Shown in pieces: positions 56,512-64,000 of a DNA stretch of 64,000 bases. A program made the position numbers and the translations under genes. Origin of the DNA: Shimazuella alba (GTDB taxonomy: Bacteria > Bacillota > Bacilli > Thermoactinomycetales > Thermoactinomycetaceae). The notes under the pieces were generated by a model, which saw only the letters and a program-made list of their open reading frames with translations, was not told where the DNA came from and made no database searches. The DNA lies in the NCBI RefSeq assembly GCF_009831235.1, contig NZ_WUUL01000009.1, forward strand, positions 62,001 to 126,000. Direction: 5' to 3'. Each line of letters opens with the position of its first letter. Positions within the stretch are counted from its first letter, which is position 1.

Positions 56512-58914
56512 TCATCCAAATAATGATCCTGACACAGTGTCATTTTGCACATCTACACCGTACGATTTATTATATGCAGCGTCTTTGAGCACAAAAATCT
56601 TGTCATCGTAGGAAATGATCCCTCCGTTTTGCATCAATTGCTGTTTTTCGTACTCAAATAACTCAACTGTATAAGTCTGGGCTCGCTGCAACCACTGACT
56701 AAGTCGGTCAATCGTACTCCCTCCACTAAGTTCAGCAATGATGTCACTGCCATCTCCATATGGCACAATCACCGAAGTTGTCTGGTTATCGATCACACGA
56801 AAATGCTTCGCCGCCGTCCCATAGCTATGGGGAAGTACAAGTGGAAAAGCTACTTTTTTTTCGTTCCGATAGGAATTGTAATAACTACTCGTTGTACGCG
56901 AAGCAAACAATAACTCCGTCATCTCTTTTTTTGATCCCTGAACGTCAATAGAGTAATTTAGATCATTTTTAAGTTCTTCATAGAACTCCTGAAAATAGCG
57001 GTTCATCGATCGTGGAGATAACAAATCATCATGCGCTACCTGCCTTTGTTTCCGATCTATAAGAATCCGTTTCGCTACTTCTTTTCCAATGCGAATTTCT
57101 TTTAAACTATTGTGATTTAAATTCTCTTCTTCATGATCAATGATATATACATCACCAATTACCCGTTCTCCATGCCGATTACACCTGCCAGCTGCCTGTG
57201 CAATCGAATCCAACCCCGCTAATGAACGAATGACACAAGAAAAGCTAATGTCCACTCCTGCTTCTACCAACTGGGAACTGATGCAAATGACTTTTTTCTT
57301 TTGATCCAAGTAATCTCTCATTTGTTCCAGAATGTCTTTCCGATGTGCGGCACACATTGCTGTACTCAAATGAAAAATAGGAATATCCAGGCTTTGATCT
57401 TTCAGGAGTTCATAGAGTCGTTTCACTACTGTCTTCGTATTTAAAATAACTAAGACACTGTCCACATGTTTCATACGTTCAAAAACAAAGTCAGCGAGTT
57501 GTTCGCTGCTCCACGATTTTTCTGTCGCATTATCGACAATATTTACTCGTTTAAACGCTTCCACAATAGCAGGCAATTGTTTAACCAATTCCCCATCTGA
57601 ATTGATATCTAATTTTTGCTCAACAAAATCAAGTGCAGGTTGTGTTGCTGTACAAAGAACAATACTTGCACGTGCATATGTTTTTAAAAAATTAAGCGCT
57701 TCATTGAATAGAGAAATGCAGTGAGTAGGAACTTTTTGTACTTCATCAAAAATCAACACCGCATTGCTTAGTTGGTGCAATCGGCGGATATTACGTGTTC
57801 CGTAAGCATAAAACACATTAAGAAATTGAACAATTGTAGTAAAAATAATCGGCGAATCCCAGTTATCTTTTGACAGTGTTAACGCATCGGTAACACCATC
57901 TTTTTGTTCGTCATCTTTTTCATCGATAATGACATTGGAATGATGTTCTAAAATATTGGCAGGATCTTGCAAAATATCGCGTACAGTTGCTGCATTTTGC
58001 TCGATAATTGTAGTATAGGGAAGGATATAAAGAATACGTTGTTTGTGGTGTAGTTTTGCATGTTTTAGGGCATAGCGTAAACTTGTTAACGTTTTGCCAC
58101 CACCAGTAGGAATAGATAGCGTATAAATCCCCGATGACTTTGCGGCGAAGTCTTCGCACTGTTCTGATAAATAATTTCTGAGTTTGTTTATCTTCGTATC
58201 GTTTGCAAAAGATTGAATTTCGAGCATCAATCGATCATAATACACACTCCATAACGACTGCGAATTGATGAAGTGTACAGTTGTTTGTTGCTCTTCAAAT
58301 AAACAAGTATTGGTACGATCAGCATCGATCAGAGCACTAAACACAAATTTGGTTAAAAACGACATTTTTTTTTCGAAACTAAACACCGATTTACTTCTCA
58401 AAAAAGTTTCAAGTTCATCAACTGCACGACCGACGTAGACTTGGAAAGTTTGTACATCCATCACTTGGTCGAAAAATCGCTGTTTGGTTTGTTCAAACTC
58501 ATCTAATGGTTTTTCTGCGCGCTTCAAAAAATCCGACTCTAAATCCGGTGTAATGAAATCTTTTAAATAGGAATGGTGCGAGAAAATTGCGTTACCAACT
58601 ATTTCTGCAAGCATCATATAAAATGGCTGATCAGGTTTATGAAAATATTCGTATAATAACCTGCCTCCAGCTGTCGAATGATCAACACTCCCTCGACGTG
58701 GCGCGTAATCTGGATGATGAACGGCTTTAAATATATAATCACGAAACTGGGTGGTATATTTACCTAAATCATGAAGCAATCCCGCGAGTCCCGTAACATG
58801 CCTAATCCCCAACTTTTCCCCATATTCCTCCGCCAACTCTTTTGCTTCTAGCAGGTGCTGTTCTACAGTTTGTACCTGTTTATCCTTTTTTCGGATATGG
58901 GCAATACTATCCAT
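56512..58914 (-). CDS. cas3: CRISPR-associated helicase-nuclease Cas3
   Basis: 800 residues. The N-terminal HD nuclease shows HLLEAKELA, GLLHDLGKYT and DHSTAGGRLL; the SF2 helicase has Walker A STPTGGGKTLTSLRYA-type sequence, VLIFDEVQKVP and a C-terminal QLVEAGVDISFSCVIR with QAAGRCNRHG. Degrades target DNA after recruitment by Cascade. First gene of the operon; ATG behind AAAGGAGGGATTAG. Confidence 0.97.
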   Translation of the reverse strand: MDSIAHIRKKDKQVQTVEQHLLEAKELAEEYGEKLGIRHVTGLAGLLHDLGKYTTQFRDYIFKAVHHPDYAPRRGSVDHSTAGGRLLYEYFHKPDQPFYMMLAEIVGNAIFSHHSYLKDFITPDLESDFLKRAEKPLDEFEQTKQRFFDQVMDVQTFQVYVGRAVDELETFLRSKSVFSFEKKMSFLTKFVFSALIDADRTNTCLFEEQQTTVHFINSQSLWSVYYDRLMLEIQSFANDTKINKLRNYLSEQCEDFAAKSSGIYTLSIPTGGGKTLTSLRYALKHAKLHHKQRILYILPYTTIIEQNAATVRDILQDPANILEHHSNVIIDEKDDEQKDGVTDALTLSKDNWDSPIIFTTIVQFLNVFYAYGTRNIRRLHQLSNAVLIFDEVQKVPTHCISLFNEALNFLKTYARASIVLCTATQPALDFVEQKLDINSDGELVKQLPAIVEAFKRVNIVDNATEKSWSSEQLADFVFERMKHVDSVLVILNTKTVVKRLYELLKDQSLDIPIFHLSTAMCAAHRKDILEQMRDYLDQKKKVICISSQLVEAGVDISFSCVIRSLAGLDSIAQAAGRCNRHGERVIGDVYIIDHEEENLNHNSLKEIRIGKEVAKRILIDRKQRQVAHDDLLSPRSMNRYFQEFYEELKNDLNYSIDVQGSKKEMTELLFASRTTSSYYNSYRNEKKVAFPLVLPHSYGTAAKHFRVIDNQTTSVIVPYGDGSDIIAELSGGSTIDRLSQWLQRAQTYTVELFEYEKQQLMQNGGIISYDDKIFVLKDAAYNKSYGVDVQNDTVSGSLFG

Positions 58915-58948
58915 CTAATCCCTCCTTTTTGTACTATGAAGATAAAAC

Positions 58949-58977
58949 ATATTATAAGAATACTATAATTTTGTCAA
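58949..58977 (-). promoter_or_regulatory. sigma-A promoter of the cas operon
   Basis: Minus-strand TTGACA (58972-58977) followed at 17 bases by TAATAT (58949-58954), or at 15 bases by TATAAT. 35 bases before the cas3 ATG. A perfect -35 suggests basal expression. Confidence 0.75.
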
Positions 58978-59417
58978 ATCTTTTGTGGTGGACCAGCGTA
59001 AATAAATTACCTATTTTTTAATTAAACTAATGCAATATGTATGAATGCCCTATTTTTGTCCATCTCCTCAACAAGGTGGATATTCTATAGTTAAACAATG
59101 AAAAAAAGAGATGTTTAAATAGCAGTTTTTTTCCGATATGAAATTGGGGAAAGACCGTTAAATTTTAAGAGTTTATTAATGGATACGAAATCCATAAAAC
59201 TGTTTTTACCAGTAGTCAAATTGAATGTTAAGCCTGATCGCAGAACGCAAATTGTGTTTATTAAAACAAACTCTACTGCTTTTGGCAAGGAAAAGCGTAC
59301 TACCCAAAAATATGATATTTCGCAACCAGAAGTTCTACGAAAAAAGTGACAAAGACAGTGATTCTGATAGCGGATCACTGTCTTATCTAGAATAAGCATC
59401 AAAGAATATTTTATTTA
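58978..59417. other. interval between cas3 and the right core
   Basis: No intact gene. A plus-strand frame without a start (59119-59349, YEIGERPLNFKSLLMDTKSI) looks like the edge of a lost protein, possibly a transposase N-terminus. A perfect 11-bp hairpin AAGACAGTGAT/ATCACTGTCTT lies at 59352-59384, a likely terminator. Confidence 0.4.
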
Positions 59418-59576
59418 TCAAAAGGTACACATCACATTACTGATATGATTACGAACGGTTTTCTCACTGATAAACAATTGACCAGCAATATCTTTGGTGG
59501 TCTTATCTTGAACCAATAACTCAAATACTTCCCTCTCCCGATTGGTAAGCAGGGTTTTTCCCTTCTGATTGTGCAA
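59418..59576 (-). pseudogene. gerE: gerE 5' part (separated N-terminal coding segment)
   Basis: From TTG at 59576 (AAGGGTGG upstream) the frame reads MHNQKGKTLLTNREREVFEL, then LVQDKTTKDIAGQLFISEKT and VRNHISNVM. B. subtilis GerE has LLTKREREVFELLVQDKTTK, IASELFISEKTVRNHISNAM. After the core AATGTGATG the frame leaves GerE and stops after three codons (CTF). The cut falls inside the recognition-helix region, so the unexcised product cannot bind DNA. Joined to 35922-36002 it gives a complete protein of about 72 residues. Likely SigK-dependent, by homology. Confidence 0.9.
59430..59438. other. right attachment core (attR) of the gerE element
   Basis: CATCACATT, identical to 35994-36002. The gerE 5' half lies to the right and the element to the left (GGTACA at 59424-59429). 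After excision the chromosome would keep one copy, within ATCAGTAATGTGATGC, itself a weak ATCA/TGAT dyad. Confidence 0.8.
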
Positions 59577-59606
59577 CTTCTATGCCACCCTTCCTTGCTC
59601 GAGCAT

Positions 59607-59633
59607 TTGGATATGAGGGTCAGGGATTCAGTC
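59607..59633 (-). promoter_or_regulatory. candidate sigma-K promoter of gerE
   Basis: Minus-strand GAC (59631-59633), 15 bases, then CATATCCAA (59607-59615), near the sigma-K pattern AC-N16-CATANNNTA. The last -10 base pair (AA for TA) is off consensus. It lies 31 bases upstream of the gerE TTG. Position fits, sequence only partly. Confidence 0.35.
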
Positions 59634-59779
59634 AAGTTATCTTATGAGACCATCTACCTATGGGTGAGAGCAAAAAAGGAAATTTAGGCGAATCACTTAG
59701 TTTATGGAGACGAAGTCAAGTTATTTATATCTTGAATATACTTGAAATAATAAACAATTACCGGTTATATAAAAATGGG

Positions 59780-59800
59780 GCGCCCATTGGATATGGGCGC
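59780..59800 (-). terminator. GC-rich hairpin plus TTTTATATA, module-type terminator
   Basis: GCGCCCAT (59780-59787) and ATGGGCGC (59793-59800), followed on the minus strand by CCCATTTTTATATAACC. Downstream of the gene at 59829-60215. Confidence 0.7.
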
Positions 59801-59828
59801 TGGACAGGGATTGACCCTAACCTGTTCC

Positions 59829-60215
59829 CTACTTGGCGTAGGAATCGCTCAGACGGGAGTAGAGAATCTCCAGATTCTCGTCGAGCAGAACATCCCACGG
59901 TACGCGGCCACTTCGCTTGTTGATGACCACCTCACCCTTGTCAGGGATCGTGACGGTGGACTTCACGCTGTCGAAGATCACACCGCTCCCGCGGAAGATC
60001 AGAGTGCCGGACAGACGAATGCCAGTGGACACATCCAGCGAACCGATGATTTTCACGGAAGGAGGCTGGTTCCCGGTTACCGGCTTCTGGTGAGCCGTAC
60101 CCTTGAGGTCGACGCCCTTGAAGCTTGCCGTCACTTGGTACCAGCAGTCCTTTTCAATCGGAAGGCCCATCAGCGTGAATGCGTTGCCACCGAAGTTCTC
60201 TCCAAATACAATCAC
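59829..60215 (-). CDS. hypothetical beta-rich protein (GC-rich module)
   Basis: 128 residues from GTG at 60215 behind AAGGGG. Alternating hydrophobic/polar strands (CWYQVTASFKGVDLKG, IRLSGTLIFRGSGVIFDSV, STVTIPDKGEVVI) suggest a small beta protein without membrane segments. No family recognised. GC-rich relative to the flanks, alone, and outside the gerE element, with the same terminator style as the modules at 6635, 9358 and 45381. Confidence 0.6.
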   Translation of the reverse strand: MIVFGENFGGNAFTLMGLPIEKDCWYQVTASFKGVDLKGTAHQKPVTGNQPPSVKIIGSLDVSTGIRLSGTLIFRGSGVIFDSVKSTVTIPDKGEVVINKRSGRVPWDVLLDENLEILYSRLSDSYAK

Positions 60216-60316
60216 TCTGTTTTTCCCCTTACCTTGCGTAGGAAACTCTTGCTATCATTGTAGCATCCGTATTTCCAAAATACTACTAAATCATAGGCAA
60301 GTGAACCTAAACCAAT

Positions 60317-61510
60317 CTAACCTTCTACTACTATAATTGCCTCACTCGAAATCGACAAAGATTCTAATCCATCACTTTTTACGACATAGGTATTTTCAAT
60401 TCCTACTACTCCTCTACCAGGAAACGTAAACTTAGGTTCTATCGCGATTACCATATTCTCTTGCAACGATTGTTTGAAACCATTTGCTAAAATAGGTAGT
60501 TCATCGATTTCCATTCCAACTCCATGTCCCAGAAACTTTGCTTGATCATCTCCAAAGCCCATGAAATGAGCCTGTAAGCCTGCTTGTTCTACCATCTGAA
60601 GTGCATGTTGATACAAAGATTCCCAAGAGACACCGGGTTTTCCGAGTTTCTCAACTTCACGCAAAATATTGCGGCTTACTTCATATGCTTGTAAAAGATC
60701 ATCTTGCAGAGAACCGATGACCGCAATTCGCGTTTGGTCTACCATATATCCTTCCACGACTGTACTAAAATCGAGTAGAATCGGCTCATTTTTAGCTAAT
60801 TTTTTATAACTTGCACCTTGTGGGCTAGCCACGGTCAAACCTAAACCTCCAGCGGGACCATCAAAGTAAGTTGGTGTTGCTGCAGCAGATCCTGATGCAA
60901 TCATTCCAAGCGCAAGTTCTTGGTTATATCCACGCATACGGTTGAGATTTATATTTCCACGAACACGTAAATACTGCTCTATTTTCGCTGCTAGTTCCAC
61001 TTCTGTCATATCTATTGAAATCCAAGAGGGTAAAAGCTGGATTACTTCATCTACTAGATGTGCTGCTTTCCTGATTTGAGTTTGTTCATACTCCGATTTC
61101 ACAGATCGTTGTAAACGAATGAGGGAAGATATATCTTTGATTTCCGTATTTAACATCTGTTGATAACGTACTCCAAGCTGATATGGCAGCACATCCAGCT
61201 CCAACCCTAATATAGAAGGCTTACCAAAATGAGCTTTTATTCGATCTCCCAATGTTCTCATTCTTCCTAATGGTTCTACTTCAATAGAGCTTTCCTCTGA
61301 GGCACGGACCACACTTTTTTTCACATAAAAGATAGGATCGCCAGCAACTGGCACATAGAGCAGACCATTTTGCATAGACCCTGTGAAATAAAAAATATCT
61401 ACATTTTGAGTTATCAATGCTGCTGATATTGCTTGATTTTTCAACTCATTTTTCAGGGTTTCGATACGAGCCATTATTTCTGTTTTAGAAATTTTTGTAA
61501 GAAAATTCAT
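60317..61510 (-). CDS. M24-family metallopeptidase (Xaa-Pro peptidase-like)
   Basis: 397 residues from ATG at 61510, which has AGAGG upstream (the frame opens at 61519). An N-terminal creatinase-like domain (1-160) precedes the M24 pita-bread fold. Metal ligands appear in LLDFSTVVEGYMVDQTR (two Asp), LGHGVGMEI (His), IAIEPKF (Glu) and GIENTYVV (Glu). The set is intact, so an active di-metal peptidase removing Xaa-Pro dipeptides is likely. Cytoplasmic. It is divergent from the alkaline-phosphatase gene at 61560, sharing a 49-base upstream region. Confidence 0.92.
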   Translation of the reverse strand: MNFLTKISKTEIMARIETLKNELKNQAISAALITQNVDIFYFTGSMQNGLLYVPVAGDPIFYVKKSVVRASEESSIEVEPLGRMRTLGDRIKAHFGKPSILGLELDVLPYQLGVRYQQMLNTEIKDISSLIRLQRSVKSEYEQTQIRKAAHLVDEVIQLLPSWISIDMTEVELAAKIEQYLRVRGNINLNRMRGYNQELALGMIASGSAAATPTYFDGPAGGLGLTVASPQGASYKKLAKNEPILLDFSTVVEGYMVDQTRIAVIGSLQDDLLQAYEVSRNILREVEKLGKPGVSWESLYQHALQMVEQAGLQAHFMGFGDDQAKFLGHGVGMEIDELPILANGFKQSLQENMVIAIEPKFTFPGRGVVGIENTYVVKSDGLESLSISSEAIIVVEG

Positions 61511-61559
61511 CGTTATCATCCTCTACATAGAAGGAATTTTTTGGTGGAAAGATAATTAT

Positions 61560-63032
61560 ATGGGTGAACAGATGAAGGAGGTCAGTTTTATTATACATAA
61601 ACCGATTATATGCCTGTTGATCGACTCGTTGATGGATGCACCATTACAAGAAGAAATTCAAGCAGGTCGGGCTCCTACTTTACAGTTTCTTCGAGATAAT
61701 GGTACCTATTATCCACGAGTCGTTAGCCCTTTTCCTACTATGTCTGTCTCTATTGACTCCAGCATGCTCACAGGTAAACCACCCAACCAGCATGGAATCT
61801 ATGGTCTTACTTATTATCATCAAAAACAAAAAAGAGTTTACAATTTTGGTACGGGTCCCAAAGAAATCTTTTTGTTTGGTGTAAAACGAGTACTCCGAGC
61901 CGGGATGCTGGAATTAAACCAAAAACTACTCCATAAAGACGTAAAAACGTTACATGAAGAAACGGATGAGCCTACTGCTTCTATTAATGCAATGATTTAT
62001 CGCGGAAAAAATCATACGAAATTACGAGCTCCTTGGATTGCTTGGCTAACAGGACTACTACCCAGAAAGATCGAAGCATCTGTGCCAACATATTTTTCAT
62101 ACGGCTCTATGCACACCATCGATAAAAGATCTCATCCAAAAAATATGCTGACCCAATTTGGCGTAAATGATCATTTTTCATCGATGGAGATTATTTCCTT
62201 GATTAAACAAGACAAATTACCTCGCCTTTCTCTTGTTTATTTCCCAGGAAATGACATAATCGTACACAAAAAAGGTACTTCTGAGGGAAAAGGGATTAAG
62301 AAAACCGATGATGTCTTAAGTCCCATTTTAGATGCGTTTGGCTCATGGGAAGAAGCAATACAAAAATGTAATTTTGTCGTACTTGGGGACAGTGGGCAAA
62401 CCAATATGGTGAAGACAGATACATACATCGATCTACGTAAGATTCTCCATCCATATGCGATCATGCCACTTTCAAGAGATACACCTCAACCCGAGGACCA
62501 GCTCATCACTTGTGTAAATGAGCGTATGAGTTATATATATATTTTAGATGAACAAATATCTTATCAAGACGTTGTTCGATTGTGTAAAGTAGAAAAAAAA
62601 TTAGATGTTATCGCTTGGCAAGAAGAGGACGGCTGGATCCATGTAGTAAGTGGACAAACCGATGGCGCTCTCAGTTTTCGAGCAAATGGAGAGTACCATG
62701 ATGAGTTCGATCAAAAATGGCAGCTAGAAGGAGATATCTCCATATTGGATTTAACACTTGATGAGCAAACAATCCAGTATGGAATGTATCCAGATGCATT
62801 ATCTCGATTATCCGGAGCACTAGATCCAAAAAGTCGAAGTGTCATTGTTACGGTATCTCCTGGCTATGAACTAGTCGGCCAAGGTTCACCGAAGCATAAA
62901 GGTGCATCCCATGGTTCTCTACATCACTTGGATTCATTAGTACCGATGATTGTTACTGGAATACAGCAACCTCCTGAAAATTTACGAATCATTGATTTAA
63001 AAAAATGGTTTCTCGGATTATTAGAGGAATGA
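61560..63032 (+). CDS. alkaline-phosphatase-superfamily phosphodiesterase/pyrophosphatase
   Basis: 490 residues, soluble or surface-associated without a clear signal peptide. PIICLLIDSLMDAPL (metal-binding Asp), FPTMSVSIDSSMLTG (nucleophile Thr/Ser region), PNQHGIYGLTYY, GNDIIVHKKG, VVLGDSGQTNM and KHKGASHGSLHH (histidine ligands) fit the type I phosphodiesterase/NPP branch. Odd start: the best Shine-Dalgarno (AAGGAGG, 61573-61579) lies after the first two ATG codons, pointing to ATT at about 61590; with ATG at 61560 the site is only GGTGGAAAG. Function beyond phosphate ester or phosphonate hydrolysis is unknown. Confidence 0.85.
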   Translation: MGEQMKEVSFIIHKPIICLLIDSLMDAPLQEEIQAGRAPTLQFLRDNGTYYPRVVSPFPTMSVSIDSSMLTGKPPNQHGIYGLTYYHQKQKRVYNFGTGPKEIFLFGVKRVLRAGMLELNQKLLHKDVKTLHEETDEPTASINAMIYRGKNHTKLRAPWIAWLTGLLPRKIEASVPTYFSYGSMHTIDKRSHPKNMLTQFGVNDHFSSMEIISLIKQDKLPRLSLVYFPGNDIIVHKKGTSEGKGIKKTDDVLSPILDAFGSWEEAIQKCNFVVLGDSGQTNMVKTDTYIDLRKILHPYAIMPLSRDTPQPEDQLITCVNERMSYIYILDEQISYQDVVRLCKVEKKLDVIAWQEEDGWIHVVSGQTDGALSFRANGEYHDEFDQKWQLEGDISILDLTLDEQTIQYGMYPDALSRLSGALDPKSRSVIVTVSPGYELVGQGSPKHKGASHGSLHHLDSLVPMIVTGIQQPPENLRIIDLKKWFLGLLEE

Positions 63033-63039
63033 GCCAAGC

Positions 63040-63082
63040 ATCCCCGTTCATACATGTAAAAAAACAGGAAACGGGGATTTTT
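63040..63082 (+). terminator. Rho-independent terminator
   Basis: ATCCCCGTT (63040-63048) and AACGGGGAT (63070-63078) followed by TTTT. It overlaps the ribosome site (GGGGATTTTTC) of the next gene, so it may also modulate that gene. Confidence 0.75.
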
Positions 63083-63083
63083 C

Positions 63084-63785
63084 ATGTCTACTTTGCAGAC
63101 CAAAAAAAACATTCAATCCTTTGATTGGGAAAAATATTGGCCGAACCTGTCTCCACTTTACCTGTCTTATTTAGAATTAGAACGAGATCCTTATTATACA
63201 TTTCTACCTACAGATGAACTGGAAGAGTATTTACAAAAAGCAATGCATATTGGTGCTCAAGCAGCTAAATCTTATATCCAAATGGATAATCTTTCCTTCT
63301 TTAATCATGTACTAAAAGAAAATATTCGTATTCATTTGTTAGAACAGCATCCACAACAATCCAATATTCGAGCACAATACAATAGAAAAAAACAAACGAT
63401 TGTCATCTATAAAAATTCTATAAAGGAAATCCAACGCTTTCTTTCAAACGAAATTGGCGAAATTGCTCACATCGATCTCATCATTCTTCACGCATATCAT
63501 GAATGGTTTCATCATTTAGAGGAAACATCTATAGGAAGAACAGATTTAAAATTCCGATCTGTTGTTATTAAAAAAAGAGGACCATTCCTTGTAAAACGTC
63601 CATTGTCACGATTACGTGAAATAGCAGCGCATTCCTTTACCCAAACAGCACTTGGCTTAAGATGGTCTCCACTTCTACTTGATCAATTTCGCTATCTTCT
63701 ATCAAAAGGATATACGAACGCAAAAATTCGTGAGAGTTTTCAAGACACGCAAAGAACATACTATGCTATAATAAATAAAAAATAA
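63084..63785 (+). CDS. hypothetical protein with HxxxHH motif
   Basis: 233 residues, ATG 5 bases after the terminator T-run with GGGG as a site. A helical protein with AYHEWFHHLEETSIG near 143 and SRLREIAAHSFTQTALGL near 190. His-x3-His-His plus a downstream Glu/His pair is metal-protease-like, but the spacing does not match a known family for me. A small downstream gap (32 bases) precedes an HxlR gene. Confidence 0.6.
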   Translation: MSTLQTKKNIQSFDWEKYWPNLSPLYLSYLELERDPYYTFLPTDELEEYLQKAMHIGAQAAKSYIQMDNLSFFNHVLKENIRIHLLEQHPQQSNIRAQYNRKKQTIVIYKNSIKEIQRFLSNEIGEIAHIDLIILHAYHEWFHHLEETSIGRTDLKFRSVVIKKRGPFLVKRPLSRLREIAAHSFTQTALGLRWSPLLLDQFRYLLSKGYTNAKIRESFQDTQRTYYAIINKK

Positions 63786-63817
63786 GTCACTAACGGTTAA
63801 GAAGTGGAGGGAATTCG

Positions 63818-64000
63818 GTGGAAAGTTGCATCTGTCCTAAATTCGAAGCAGCAATTGAAATATTAGCAAAAAAATGGACGGGTCTTATCTTGCGGGTTCT
63901 CATGGAGGAAAAACGCCGTTTTCGCGATATACGGGAGCAAATACCGCAGATGAGCGAACGGATGTTGGCTGAACGCCTCAAGGAATTAGAGGCTTCTGGA
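63818..64000 (+). CDS. HxlR-type winged-helix regulator (partial)
   Basis: 61 codons to the window end; GTG start behind GTGGAGGG. ESCICPKFEAAIEILAKKWT, then LILRVLMEEKRRFRDIREQI and SERMLAERLKELEASG match HxlR family members YodB/CatR of B. subtilis, including the conserved N-terminal Cys region used for redox/quinone sensing (Cys in CICPK). Probably a repressor of detoxification genes. Truncated by the window, so the C-terminus is unknown. Confidence 0.85.
   Translation, partial: MESCICPKFEAAIEILAKKWTGLILRVLMEEKRRFRDIREQIPQMSERMLAERLKELEASG

Larger units (their letters stand above)
35994..59438. mobile_element. 23.4-kb intervening element splitting gerE, carrying type I-C CRISPR-Cas
   Basis: The two 9-bp cores (35994-36002, 59430-59438) bound 23,436 bases. 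Precise recombination would join the 5' and 3' halves of gerE in frame. Inside is a large serine recombinase (40277-41743) of the size of SpoIVCA, relics of two more recombinases, a YopX phage-type gene, an IS3 fragment, and a complete CRISPR-Cas locus next to the right core. Known analogues are skin in sigK (excised by SpoIVCA) and SPbeta in spsM (excised by SprA). The timing of excision, and whether this recombinase performs it, are inferences. No clear excision-directing factor (SprB-like) was recognised. Confidence 0.85.

Noticed and set aside
6559-59800. GC-rich hairpins as integron attC sites
   Set aside because: No RYYYAAC/GTTRRRY boxes, no integron integrase and no clustering; they behave like terminators.
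59829-60263. Plus-strand 162-codon frame at 59775-60263
   Set aside because: It overlaps the GC-rich minus-strand gene, whose frame has a ribosome site and a terminator; a GC-rich gene readily gives long shadow frames.

Overview
The window is a low-GC chromosome segment of an endospore-forming Bacillota (class Bacilli). The evidence is gerE gene sequence, GGAGG-type ribosome binding sites, frequent TTG/GTG starts, HelD, HxlR and CarD-type regulators, and hairpin/T-run terminators. A Thermoactinomycetaceae-like host is possible, but I cannot prove a genus.

Layout. 0-17 kb is a chromosomal mix: a RelE-like/UvrD helicase, a PheC-like binding protein, an HExxH membrane protein, HelD, an ABC exporter, a nitrilase-family amidase and an SRPBCC protein. 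Several GC-richer single-gene modules and decayed small genes are interspersed. 17.2-31.4 kb is one seven-gene minus-strand operon. It starts with a fusion of a motif-less N6-methyltransferase domain and a half specificity subunit, followed by hsdM, hsdS, hsdR, a UvrD/AddA-like helicase, an AddB-like iron-sulfur protein and a second UvrD-like helicase. Its promoter is overlapped by two abutting 20-bp palindromic operators. 32-36 kb holds an ABC ATPase, recQ and a small metal-binding protein.

The main result is that gerE, the late mother-cell sporulation regulator, is split. Its 3' part lies at about 35.92-36.00 kb and its 5' part at about 59.43-59.58 kb, both on the minus strand and both ending in the same 9 bp (CATCACATT on the plus strand). 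Joining the halves at this core restores an in-frame GerE of about 72 residues. The 23,436 bp between them therefore behaves like a skin-type sporulation intervening element. It carries a large serine recombinase, relics of two other recombinases, phage-like YopX, CarD and pseudouridine synthase genes, two duplicated secreted-protein genes, and a complete type I-C CRISPR-Cas system (cas3-cas5-cas8c-cas7-cas4-cas1-cas2, leader, 26 repeats) next to the right attachment site. By analogy with skin, the element would be removed only in the mother cell, so the spore lineage would keep the CRISPR immunity; this is inference.

A third theme is a set of GC-richer, single-gene modules (6.6, 9.4, 10.6, 36.4, 37.7, 45.4 and 59.8 kb, possibly 39.4 kb). 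Four of them end in a perfect GC-rich hairpin followed by a TTTATAT tract, which suggests a shared donor. Beyond 60 kb lie an M24 peptidase, an alkaline-phosphatase-superfamily protein, an unknown protein and the start of an HxlR-type regulator cut by the window end. Starts were chosen by ribosome binding site where noted. No database search was possible, so family names rest on motifs recognised by eye.
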